DNA from: Nocardiopsis quinghaiensis
GTDB lineage: Bacteria; Actinomycetota; Actinomycetes; Streptosporangiales; Streptosporangiaceae
Direction: 5' to 3'
Length of the DNA stretch: 64,000 nt
Assembly (NCBI RefSeq): GCF_008638365.1
Contig: NZ_VWVU01000006.1
Coordinates: forward strand, 186,001 to 250,000
The notes under the pieces are model-generated. The model was given only the letters and a program-made list of their open reading frames with translations. It made no database searches and had not been told where the DNA came from. The position numbers and the translations under genes are program-made. Positions 54,511 through 62,774 of the stretch are shown piece after piece (the stretch's first letter is position 1; the number at the start of each line of letters is the position of its first letter).

Positions 54511-55943
54511 GCCCCGACCCTCCTCGGGCTCCGCAGGAACAGCGCGCTCGTGAGCACCCCCACGAGGACCAGTCCCGCGTTGACCGCCACGGCCATGGTC
54601 AGTCCGTCCAGGATGGCCAGTGTCCCGGTGCCCACCATCGCCGACGTGGCGACGGCGCTCATGATCGGAGTGCCCATGGTGATGCCGACCTGCTGGGTCA
54701 TGGTCGCCAGGCCGGTGGCCAGGCCCTGCTCATGGTCGGGCAGGCCTGAGGTCGCGGTCACCATGAACCCGACGATCACGAACATGTTGCCCACGCCGCC
54801 GACGAAGGTGGCGACCAGCAGCAGCCACATACTCGATTGCCCGGTACCCAGTCCCAGGAGGGCGAAGGTCGCCACGGCCTGTACCAGTCCGCCGATGATC
54901 AGTGTCGCCTTGGGCGAGCTCAGGCCGATGACCCTGGGAGCGAAGACACCGCCCAGGACGGTGCCGGCACCGAGGACGGCGAAGGACATGCCCGCCGCCA
55001 ACGGGGTGAAGCCCAGGACGCGCTGCAGGTAGAGGGTCATCAGGAAGACCAGGGAGGTCTCCGTGAGGAAGGCGAGGAATCCGGCGATGTTCCCCCAGGC
55101 CACCGTGCGCCGACGCAGCACCCCGAGCGGCACGAGCGGGGCCTTCACCTTCCGCTCGACCAGGAGGAACAACACCAAGAGGACGACGCCCACGGCCAAC
55201 GACACCAGGGAGGTCATCGAGGTCCAGCCGGCCTCGCCCGCCTGTGCCAGGCCGAAGACCACGGCCAGCAGTCCGCCGGTCACCAGCAGGGCGCCGGGGG
55301 TGTCCAGCTTCGGCCGGTCGGTGGGCAGGGACTCCTTGATCACGATGGGCGCGACGATCAGCACGGCCAGCGCCACGGGGACGTTGATGAAGAACGCCCA
55401 GCGCCACGACAGCAGGTCGGTCAGCAGGCCGCCCAGGATGGCTCCGGTGGTGAAGCCGGCTGACATCAGGGCACCGTTGAGTCCCAGTGCGCGCTCGCGC
55501 AGCGGCCCCTCCGGGAAGGAGGTGGTCAACAGGGACAGGCCCGCCGGGGTCACCGCGGCGGTGGCCAGGCCCTGGAACACCCGGGCCGCGATCAGGACCT
55601 CCGGAGAGGTGGCGATCCCGCCCACGAGCGAAGCGATCCCGAGGACGGCGAGTCCGACGAGGAACAGGCGGCGGCGTCCGAACAGGTCGGCGATACGGCC
55701 GAACAGCAGGGTGAAACCGGCGGCGCACAACGCGAACGAGGTGGCGACCCACTGGAGGTTGGCCAGGGTGAATCCCAGACCCTCCCCGATGACGGGCAGC
55801 GCCACGTTCAGGATGGAGAAGTCCACGGCCAACATGAACTGGGCTGACAGCAGGACGACGAGGATGACAGTCATGCGCGGGGTCAACCGCGTGGGGGGAT
55901 CCTTCTCCGCACCCGAGACGACGGGATCGGTGTTCACCGACAT
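54507..55943 (-). CDS. MFS multidrug exporter, DHA2 (14-helix) type
   Basis: The 478-residue protein has fourteen hydrophobic segments with the DHA2 marks MLAVDFSILNVALPVIGEGL (helix 1 Asp), the motif A-like GRIADLFGRRRLFL, and RVFQGLATAAVTPAGLSLL. It should export drugs or a metabolite by proton antiport. It is the first gene of the minus-strand operon and is divergent from the HTH regulator, 199 bases away, which likely controls it. Confidence 0.93.
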   Translation of the reverse strand: MSVNTDPVVSGAEKDPPTRLTPRMTVILVVLLSAQFMLAVDFSILNVALPVIGEGLGFTLANLQWVATSFALCAAGFTLLFGRIADLFGRRRLFLVGLAVLGIASLVGGIATSPEVLIAARVFQGLATAAVTPAGLSLLTTSFPEGPLRERALGLNGALMSAGFTTGAILGGLLTDLLSWRWAFFINVPVALAVLIVAPIVIKESLPTDRPKLDTPGALLVTGGLLAVVFGLAQAGEAGWTSMTSLVSLAVGVVLLVLFLLVERKVKAPLVPLGVLRRRTVAWGNIAGFLAFLTETSLVFLMTLYLQRVLGFTPLAAGMSFAVLGAGTVLGGVFAPRVIGLSSPKATLIIGGLVQAVATFALLGLGTGQSSMWLLLVATFVGGVGNMFVIVGFMVTATSGLPDHEQGLATGLATMTQQVGITMGTPIMSAVATSAMVGTGTLAILDGLTMAVAVNAGLVLVGVLTSALFLRSPRRVGA

Positions 55944-56142
55944 GGTGGCGGGCCTCTCTCTTGGTTCTCCGACGACAGAAACCCTCGCGGGTGCCGGGGA
56001 GCGGAGCCAGAACTCTGTTGTGGGCAGCCCCGGGGAGGGTAGTCACGCCATGACCACCCTGGCGGGGCGCGCACGGGAAGCCGGTTCTCAACCGAAGCGT
56101 TCTCTGGAAGGTGACCGCCGTCCCGGGAGAGAAGAGGCTTGT

Positions 56143-57063
56143 ATGACCCCCGCATCCGAACTCGGTGCCTTCCTCAAGAGCCGCCGCGGCGCGCTGCGCC
56201 CCGAGAACGTCGGCCTGGTGCCGCACGGTGACCGGCGCCGCGTCCCCGGACTCCGGCGGGAGGAGCTGTGCCTGCTGGCCGGGGTCAGCGTGACGCACTA
56301 CACGCGGCTGGAGCAGGGGCGCAGTGCCAGGGCCTCCCGCGAGGTGCTCATCGCGATCGCACGAGCGCTGCTGCTCGACGACGACGAGACCGCGCACCTG
56401 ATGGACCTCGCCTCCCCCGCGCCCCCGGGCCGGCCCAACCCGACGCGTCCCGAGCACGCCAGTCCGTCGGCACGGCAGCTCATCAACGCGATGACCCACA
56501 TTCCGGCCCTGGTGCTCGACCGGCGCAACGACGTCCTGGCGTGGAACGAGCTCGGTCACGGACTGCTGGCGGGGCACATCGGTCTCGGTGACGTGGACAA
56601 CCCGGCGCTACGACCCAACCTGACCCGGCTGCTGTTTCTGGACGAGCACATGCGGGAGCTGTACGAGGACTGGGCTGAGGAGGCCACCCTGGCCGTCGCG
56701 TCGTTGCGGCTGACGGCGGGGCGCCACCCCGACGACCGGCGCTTGGCCGAACTCATCGGGCAGCTGACCATGCAGAGCCAGGCGTTCGCGGAGCGGTGGG
56801 CCCGGCACCCGGTGCGGACTTGCACGTCGGGGACCAAACGGATGCACCACCCGGTCGCGGGAGGACTGGAGCTGGCGTTCGAGACGCTGCAGATCCCGGG
56901 GAGCCCGGGGCAGCGCATCATCGCCTACAGCGCGGAGCCGGAAAGTCCGTCGGAGAACGCGCTGCGGATCCTGGCGGGGGCGGTGGCGGAGGCGCCCACC
57001 GCCACGGACGTGCGCGGGGAAAGTGCTCCGGGGGCAGGGGAGCAGGTCGGGGCGAGGCCCTGA
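56143..57063 (+). CDS. XRE-family regulator with MmyB-like ligand-binding domain
   Basis: The 306-residue regulator has an N-terminal HTH (GLRREELCLLAGVSVTHYTRLEQG) and a C-terminal domain of the MmyB-like ligand binding type (ALVLDRRNDVLAWNELGHGL, RLLFLDEHMRELYEDW). ATG 56143 has GAAGAGG upstream. In actinomycetes these sit beside and control divergent oxidoreductase or transporter genes, and here it faces the MFS operon. Confidence 0.92.
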   Translation: MTPASELGAFLKSRRGALRPENVGLVPHGDRRRVPGLRREELCLLAGVSVTHYTRLEQGRSARASREVLIAIARALLLDDDETAHLMDLASPAPPGRPNPTRPEHASPSARQLINAMTHIPALVLDRRNDVLAWNELGHGLLAGHIGLGDVDNPALRPNLTRLLFLDEHMRELYEDWAEEATLAVASLRLTAGRHPDDRRLAELIGQLTMQSQAFAERWARHPVRTCTSGTKRMHHPVAGGLELAFETLQIPGSPGQRIIAYSAEPESPSENALRILAGAVAEAPTATDVRGESAPGAGEQVGARP

Positions 57064-57073
57064 TCCCTCGGGC

Positions 57074-58216
57074 TCAGGTCGGTGTGAGTGCTCGCGCCGG
57101 TAGCCGGTCGAAGCAGTAGGCGGCCGAGACGAGTGTGGCGTGGTGGTGCCAGCCCGGAAATGTCCGGCCCTCGAAGTCCAGGAGTCCGAAGCGGTCCTGA
57201 AGGTCCTGGACCGTCAGCAGGGCGGACTGGTAGACGGACGTGACGTCCAGCAGTTCGCCCAGCGGAAGTTCGGTCCTGTTCGTCAACCACATGCGGACGG
57301 GGCGGGTCGCCCCGCGCGGCCATTCGGCGAACAGACGGTAGGAACCGCCCTGCGGGGTGCTGTCGTCGAGCCGGACCAGGGTGGACAGCAGGCGGCGCCC
57401 GCCGTGGCCGGTGGCGGAGGCGTGTCCGCGCAGGAAAGCCGACCAGAGAATGTCCACGGCGCCGCGGGACCGGACCGGTGAGGCTGCCAGGGGCAGTTCC
57501 ACCCGTTCCAGGACGGTGAGCACGAAGTCCCGGCGCCTGCGGGCCAGCCCTCGGATCAGACCCGTGGTGTCGGACGTGGTGCACACCTTGGCGACCAGCG
57601 GTGCGGGCGGGCAGTCGAGGGCCCTGGTGGCGTCGGCGAGGTGGAGCATCTCCGCCCACAGGGGCCGCGCCAGGGCGTCGTCCGGAACACGGGCGCCCCT
57701 GCGGAGCTCGTCGTCGCGTACCCACTGGTGTGGCAGAACGAGCCGCCAGTCGACGGGGACGGCGCCGTTTCCGCCGACGAGGAACAGCCCCATGCCGATC
57801 TGGCAGTTGATCGTACGTTCGATGGTGGGGACGAAGGCCCGGTGGACGCCGGGCGACTTCGCCCCCCGTTTGGGGATGAACGCGGGCACGAGCGCCCAGG
57901 CATGTGCTTCGCCCAGGTCGTGCACGCTCCGCGCGAGCTCGGCGCGCGCGGGTTCCCAGTCCCACGGGCTGTCGTTGACCAGGTGCCTTAACGAGTGCCG
58001 CACCCTGTCGGGCAGTCCGAGGGTGGAAGCGATGCGGTTGATCGACTTCTTGCCCGGTGTGGCGAGGATTCCCCGGATGTAGACGGTCGCCGACTGCCGC
58101 TGCGTGGGCCGGTTCATGTGCTGGAAGACGCGTTGAACGAAAGTCTCCAGCCGAGTCGTGTCGTCGTACTGGCCCCGTGGTCGCTCGCTCGGATGGCATC
58201 GGGTCAGCTGCGCCAT
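57074..58216 (-). CDS. IS701-family transposase-like protein without catalytic residues
   Basis: The 380-residue protein has the IS701 scaffold: FIPKRGAKSPGVHRAFVP, NCQIGMGLFLVGGNGAVPVDWRL and FEGRTFPGWHHHATLVSAAY. The first catalytic Asp (DDTGFPKKG in active members) is replaced by VPAFIPKRG, the second by VCTTSDTTGL, and the Glu before LDHFEGR reads VYQSALLTVQDLQDRFGLL. No terminal inverted repeats were found. The intact frame argues for a domesticated DNA-binding protein rather than an active element. Its 3' end lies 10 bases from the convergent HTH regulator. Confidence 0.7.
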   Translation of the reverse strand: MAQLTRCHPSERPRGQYDDTTRLETFVQRVFQHMNRPTQRQSATVYIRGILATPGKKSINRIASTLGLPDRVRHSLRHLVNDSPWDWEPARAELARSVHDLGEAHAWALVPAFIPKRGAKSPGVHRAFVPTIERTINCQIGMGLFLVGGNGAVPVDWRLVLPHQWVRDDELRRGARVPDDALARPLWAEMLHLADATRALDCPPAPLVAKVCTTSDTTGLIRGLARRRRDFVLTVLERVELPLAASPVRSRGAVDILWSAFLRGHASATGHGGRRLLSTLVRLDDSTPQGGSYRLFAEWPRGATRPVRMWLTNRTELPLGELLDVTSVYQSALLTVQDLQDRFGLLDFEGRTFPGWHHHATLVSAAYCFDRLPARALTPT

Positions 58217-58774
58217 GGTGGGTCTCCTCTTTCTGACGGAATCGCCCGCTTTTGCTTGAGCAGAGCTTTTCTTATCACCCGACGGAGAGAGAAAACAGAC
58301 GGATTGTCCTGTAATGAACGGAAACGCACCGTGAGGAACAGCAGGCCACAGAGTCGGAGGGCTCAGCCCGTTTTCGCATCACAAGTGCGTACGGGCTGTT
58401 GTGGCCGAATCCGGACGTCCTCCGGAACGACGCCCGTGTGCCTCGGGTCGGGTGGCCGCCATCGTCATGCCGACCTGGGACTCTCGGTGGCACGGCCATC
58501 GGACGCCTGAATCACCTGTGTCATTTGTCACATGGACAGCGGGTGGAACCGTGGTCCACATCCGTAGACGAACGGTCATCAACCGCTTCCCAAGCGTTGC
58601 GCACGGCCCCGCCGCCCCGCCCCTGACACCTCCCCGCCCCGAGACGGGCGGGAGCGGAACAGGGCACGGGACAGCGGGCGCACCCCCGGATCCCGACACC
58701 GAAGCGGATGCACCCCCGGACCGCACCTCCGTTTTGCACAACAGTCTGTGGTGTCTGTAGGCTGGTCCCACGCA
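58217..58774. other. Intergenic region before tRNA-Ser
   Basis: The 558 bases hold the promoter side of the IS701-like gene and the upstream region of the tRNA. The first 100 bases are less GC-rich. ORFs here have no recognisable domain or ribosome site. Confidence 0.45.
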
Positions 58775-58861
58775 GGAGGATTCGCCTAGAGGCCTATGGC
58801 GCCGCACTGCTAATGCGGTTGGGGGGCAACCCCCTCATGGGTTCAAATCCCATATCCTCCG
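58775..58861 (+). tRNA. tRNA-Ser (anticodon GCT)
   Basis: The 87-base gene folds as a class II tRNA: acceptor arms GGAGGAT/ATCCTCC, anticodon stem CCGCA/TGCGG with loop CTGCTAA (GCT at 58809-58811), a long variable arm (GGGGGGCAACCCCCT), and GGGTTCAAATCCC T-arm. It reads AGC/AGU. The 3' end is a plausible phage/ICE attachment site because two tyrosine integrases follow. Confidence 0.96.
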
Positions 58862-58869
58862 CGCTCCGA

Positions 58870-58913
58870 CCTGGGGCTTCTCGCATCGCGCGAGCGAGGG
58901 AAGCCCCAGGTTT
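58870..58913 (+). terminator. Intrinsic terminator after tRNA-Ser
   Basis: CCTGGGGCTTC and GAAGCCCCAGG form a perfect 11-bp stem followed by TTTCTTC. Confidence 0.8.
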
Positions 58914-59580
58914 CTTCATGTCTGGGGGGTGGTTGGCACAGAATCCGTGCCAGCCGCGCACGCCAGCCACCCACGGCTCGCCGTCCTGGTCACTGACCTG
59001 CGAGGATGACTCTGCAGGCAGCTTGGGACCGAGGGGTGCCGCCAAAGGCGTGCGGTACCGTTCAGCTCTCCAGGGCCTCGATCCGAGCCAAATCCGGGCA
59101 TTTTTGCACCAAGCGAGAGTGACCTGGGTCACAGAAAAGCGGCGAACGCCGTTCCTCGCTGTGCGTGAGACCCCTGGAGCTTCGAACATCCGATCGCATG
59201 ATGAGGGATTACCCTGATCGTCGACCGAGGCGGCCTGCCGCTTACAGGCGCTCCAGAGGGCAAAACCGCAGGTCATCCAGCCCCTTCAACCTCTGGACGC
59301 AGGCAACACCCACTCGTTCCTGGCGCAGGTATCGGCGCCGCGGGCCATCGATACGCAGCGGCAGGGAGCATGACAAAGAGCACCTGCGCCCATGCTGCGC
59401 AGGCGTAGACGCCGTGCGCTCCGAGTGGAGACGTCGAAGCGGCTGGGCCAGCACTGATACAGGTCAGAGGCACCATCGCTGGTTGGGCAGGTACCTTAGC
59501 TGCACCATTGGTTTGCTCTCCAAGGCCGGACGAGGTGAGCTTTTAGCCTCCAGGTGAGGCGCCCTTCGAGGCTTGGAGCG
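58914..59580. other. Gene-poor stretch between tRNA-Ser and the first integrase
   Basis: These 667 bases are less GC-rich than the backbone and hold no supported gene. No second copy of the tRNA 3' end was seen here. It looks like degraded mobile-element DNA. Confidence 0.45.
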
Positions 59581-60894
59581 TCAAGCCGCGCGGCGAGGAA
59601 TAACTCCTGTCACCGCTTCAGCAGCCACCTGGTCGTGCTTGGGCATCACGTGGACGTAGGTGTCGGCGGTGTACTTGTAGTTCCGGTGCCCGAGCATTTC
59701 CGAGATCACCTTCAGGTCCGTTCCGGCAGCCAGGGAAAGGCTCGCCGCGCAGTGCCGAAGGTCGTGGATTCTAACTGGCGGCAATCCCGCCTCTTGAGCC
59801 AGATCTCCCAGCTTCCTCCAGAGCTGTTGGCGAGTGATCCTCTTTCCGTCCTTGTCAGTGAACACATGGCCCGCGTCCGCCCACTGCTTTCCGGACATTC
59901 CACGCTCGCGCTTTTGAGCTCGACGCCATTTCTTCAGTAGCTCAACGTTCGCTTTACCCAAACTGATGGTGCGCTGACTGCGCGGAGTTTTGGTTCCATG
60001 GATGGCAACCTTTCCCGAATCTTCCAGGACCATGTCGCTCCACTTGAGGTTGAGCATCTCCTGGCATCGAGGGCCACGGGTCAACGCTAGATGAAACAGG
60101 GATATGTCGCGGTCTTCTGTTTTTTCAATCTGGTCGAGGAAACGTCCCGCTTGTTTCTCGGTCCAGGCCATAACGGAAGAAGGCTTTTCTCCGGTGCGGC
60201 GCCAGAAGTCGATGTTCTCCGGGGTCCATACCAGAGCGCGTCGGTAGGACAGCCGCGGCAGGGACACGTACTGGGCGGGGTTGTGGTTGAGGAGCCCGGT
60301 CTTGCAGGCCTGGGTCAGAGCAGACCTGATGACCGCGTGCACCTTGTGGATGCGCCCTGGGCTGGATGGTGTCCAGACCGCCTTGACTGAGGTCTGTCCC
60401 CGTGCCGCTTGAAGGCGCCGCCTGAGCTTGCGCTCGTAGGGGTCCAGCTCGGAGTTGGGCTTGGTACCCATGGCCGCGTAGAGGCGGTTGAGGTGCTAGC
60501 AGGTGAGGTCGGTGAGTTTGATGTTCCCGAGGGCTGGTGCGATGAACAGTCGCCAGACGGTCTCGTAGTCGTTGTAGGTACTGACCGTCCAGCCGGGTTT
60601 GCGGAGCTCCAGCCATCCCTGAACGTGCTCGGAGACGGTCTGGTAGGGCACGTGGGGTACCAGCCCGATCCTGGTCCGGGCGATGGCGGCTGTGACCGCT
60701 GCTCGAGCCTGTCTTTGGGTGTCGAAGGGGCCCAGCCGGCCCTGGCAGCGCTCTCCCTTTTCCATGGGCTGGCTATAGCGTGCATACCACTTGCCGTGTG
60801 CGGGGTTGGCCCACTTGGGACACTGGCCCTGACGGTAGGGACGCTTTGTCTCGGTATCCCTGCACCAGCAAAGTCGGTTGACGCTACCGCGCAC
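59581..60894 (-). pseudogene. Tyrosine integrase interrupted by an amber stop
   Basis: GTG 60894 with GGAGG 7 bases upstream begins an integrase with a Cys-rich N-terminus (NRLCWCRDTETKRPYRQGQC), a SAM-like arm domain and a catalytic domain: Arg in LTRGPRCQEML, HDLRHCAASL, and Tyr in YTADTYVHVM. A single in-frame TAG at 60498-60496 splits it after KLTDLTC; downstream the same frame continues HLNRLYAAMG. A CAG to TAG change would explain this. The C-terminal 296 residues could still be translated from ATG 60471, which keeps the catalytic core. It is related to the second integrase. Confidence 0.82.
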
Positions 60895-61255
60895 TTGGTG
60901 CCCTCCGTTTTCGTGTGTGGCCGTTGGGTTGTCGCTTCGGTGGACGATTATGGCAGACACGGTATGTGAGGGGCTGTGCTCTGCGGCGGGGGCACTCGAT
61001 ACTTCCCCGTGCTCTCCCTCGGGGCGTTGGGCTCTCGGCCGTGGGAGCTGGGGCGTCTGTCTTCTCTGGGGGTCAATCCTCAAGGTTGAGGATGTCATCC
61101 GAGAAGTTACACTCACCGCGCGAGTGCATTTTAGGCGAGCTGCAACAAAGAGGACTGCCTTTGAAGTTATCAAAGAGGAATGTTGCATCGCTTGAATAGG
61201 GGGAATAACAGGCACTGGCACATCACCCCCCCCCCCGCTTGCTGGAGGTTGCACC
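60895..61255. other. Divergent spacer between the two integrases, with an 11-C run
   Basis: No gene is supported in these 361 bases. A homopolymer of eleven C lies at 61226-61236, 20 bases before the proposed start of the second integrase. It could be slippage-prone or a sequencing problem. Confidence 0.5.
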
Positions 61256-62578
61256 ATCAACGGGAGCTTCTTTCGAACGTGTTTTTGCCGGAACCCGCAG
61301 ACGAAGAAGCCCTACCGGAGAGGGGAGTGCCCGAAATTCAAACGGGCCGGGCACGCACAGTGGTATGGGCGCTACAGCGCACCTAGCGCAGACGGTAAGC
61401 GTAACCAACCCAGGGTGGGGCCCTTCCGCACCCGCGCCGAGGTCGAGGCGGCGGTCCGAGCCGAGATCCTGCGCACCAGTCTGGGCGGTCTCCCCTGCGC
61501 CTACAAGGTCACCGTGGCCGAGTACTTCCAGGATTGGCTGGTCCGCAACAAGCCGAGGCTGGTCAAGAACTCGTTCGAGGACTACGCACGCATCATCGAC
61601 CACCTGCTCATCCCGGCCGTGGGCGAGCTCAAGCTCGTCAAGCTGCTGCCCCCGCATCTGCAGGCCCTCTACCTGGTCCTGGGCGCTCAGAACATGGTGG
61701 CCAACGACCTGGTCCCCGCCATCACCGAACGCTTGGCTGCAACCAGGACCCACGGTGGCGCACGTAAGCTCCAAGGCACCTGGCAGTACCCCCTGAGCGC
61801 CAAACGCATCCGCAAGGTCCACGCGGTCATCAGCTCGGTACTGACGGACGCGTGCGAAAAGGGATTGATCGTCACCAACCCCGCCACCCACACCGGTCTC
61901 CCTCCGGTGGCGAAAGAGCCGCCCATGATGTGGACCCAGGCGCGGGTCGATGCCTGGCGGGAGACCGGCCAGAAGCCGGCCAAGGTCATGGTGTGGATCA
62001 CCGAGCAGTGCGTGGCCTTCCTACACCACCTAGCCGAGGTGGGTGATCGCTACTTCGCGCTGTATCAGCTGGCGATGAGCCGCGGCCCCCGGTGTGGTGA
62101 GCTGTTGGGGCTGCGGTGGCCCGACGTCGATCTCAATGCGCCGGGTTCCTTGACCATCCAAGGCACGAAGACAGAGCGCAGCCGCCGCACCATCCACCTG
62201 GGGCAGGCCAACGTCGTGGCCCTGCGCCACTGGCGCCATGCCCAACAGCGCGAGCGCGAGCGGAGTGGTCTGCTGTGGACGCACAGCGGGCTGGTCTTCA
62301 CCGATCCGTGGGGCAAGCGGGTCAGCCGCCACACCCTGCGAGAGCGCTTCCTCCACCTGTCGGACGAGGCTGGCCTGCCTCCGATCCGGTTCCACGACCT
62401 TCGGCACTGCGCCGCGAGCCTCACGCTAGCCGCGGGCGCGGACATGAAGATCATCTCCGACACGCTCGGGCACAGCAGCTATGCCTTCACCGCTGACGTC
62501 TACACGAACGTGATGCCCTACAACGACCACCAGGCCGCAGAAGCGGTCTTCACCCTCCTGGGCCGTGAACCTGCCTGA
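61256..62578 (+). CDS. Tyrosine integrase, apparent ATC start
   Basis: The catalytic part is clear: MSRGPRCGELLGLRW (Arg), GTKTERSRRTI, HDLRHCAASL, LGHSSYAFTADVYTNVM (Tyr). The first ATG/GTG/TTG in frame is GTG 61415, but the frame upstream encodes a Cys-rich head (RTCFCRNPQTKKPYRRGEC, then GHAQWYGRYSAP) that mirrors the N-terminus of the neighbouring integrase. GGAGG at 61244-61248 sits 7 bases before ATC 61256, so translation probably starts at ATC, giving 440 residues. If not, the protein starts at 61415 with 387 residues and lacks the head. Integration likely used the tRNA-Ser. Confidence 0.78.
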   Translation: MNGSFFRTCFCRNPQTKKPYRRGECPKFKRAGHAQWYGRYSAPSADGKRNQPRVGPFRTRAEVEAAVRAEILRTSLGGLPCAYKVTVAEYFQDWLVRNKPRLVKNSFEDYARIIDHLLIPAVGELKLVKLLPPHLQALYLVLGAQNMVANDLVPAITERLAATRTHGGARKLQGTWQYPLSAKRIRKVHAVISSVLTDACEKGLIVTNPATHTGLPPVAKEPPMMWTQARVDAWRETGQKPAKVMVWITEQCVAFLHHLAEVGDRYFALYQLAMSRGPRCGELLGLRWPDVDLNAPGSLTIQGTKTERSRRTIHLGQANVVALRHWRHAQQRERERSGLLWTHSGLVFTDPWGKRVSRHTLRERFLHLSDEAGLPPIRFHDLRHCAASLTLAAGADMKIISDTLGHSSYAFTADVYTNVMPYNDHQAAEAVFTLLGREPA

Positions 62579-62774
62579 ACTCTCCCCTAGCTGTACGTGG
62601 TGGAGGGGGTGAGCTGTACCGGGACGAGGGAGGGTGCACGTGGGTGTACCGCCTCGACCGCAGGAGACACACCCTTCGGCGTCGCCTCTACCGTGGAACG
62701 GTTGAGCCCAGGTGCTGTTGGTGAACTGGATTGTGGTGTTGTATCCGGGCCGTCTCACGGCTTTCGGTGGCGAC

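Noticed and set aside
58794..59276. 160-residue minus-strand ORF over the tRNA
   Set aside because: It runs antisense through the tRNA and terminator and has no domain.
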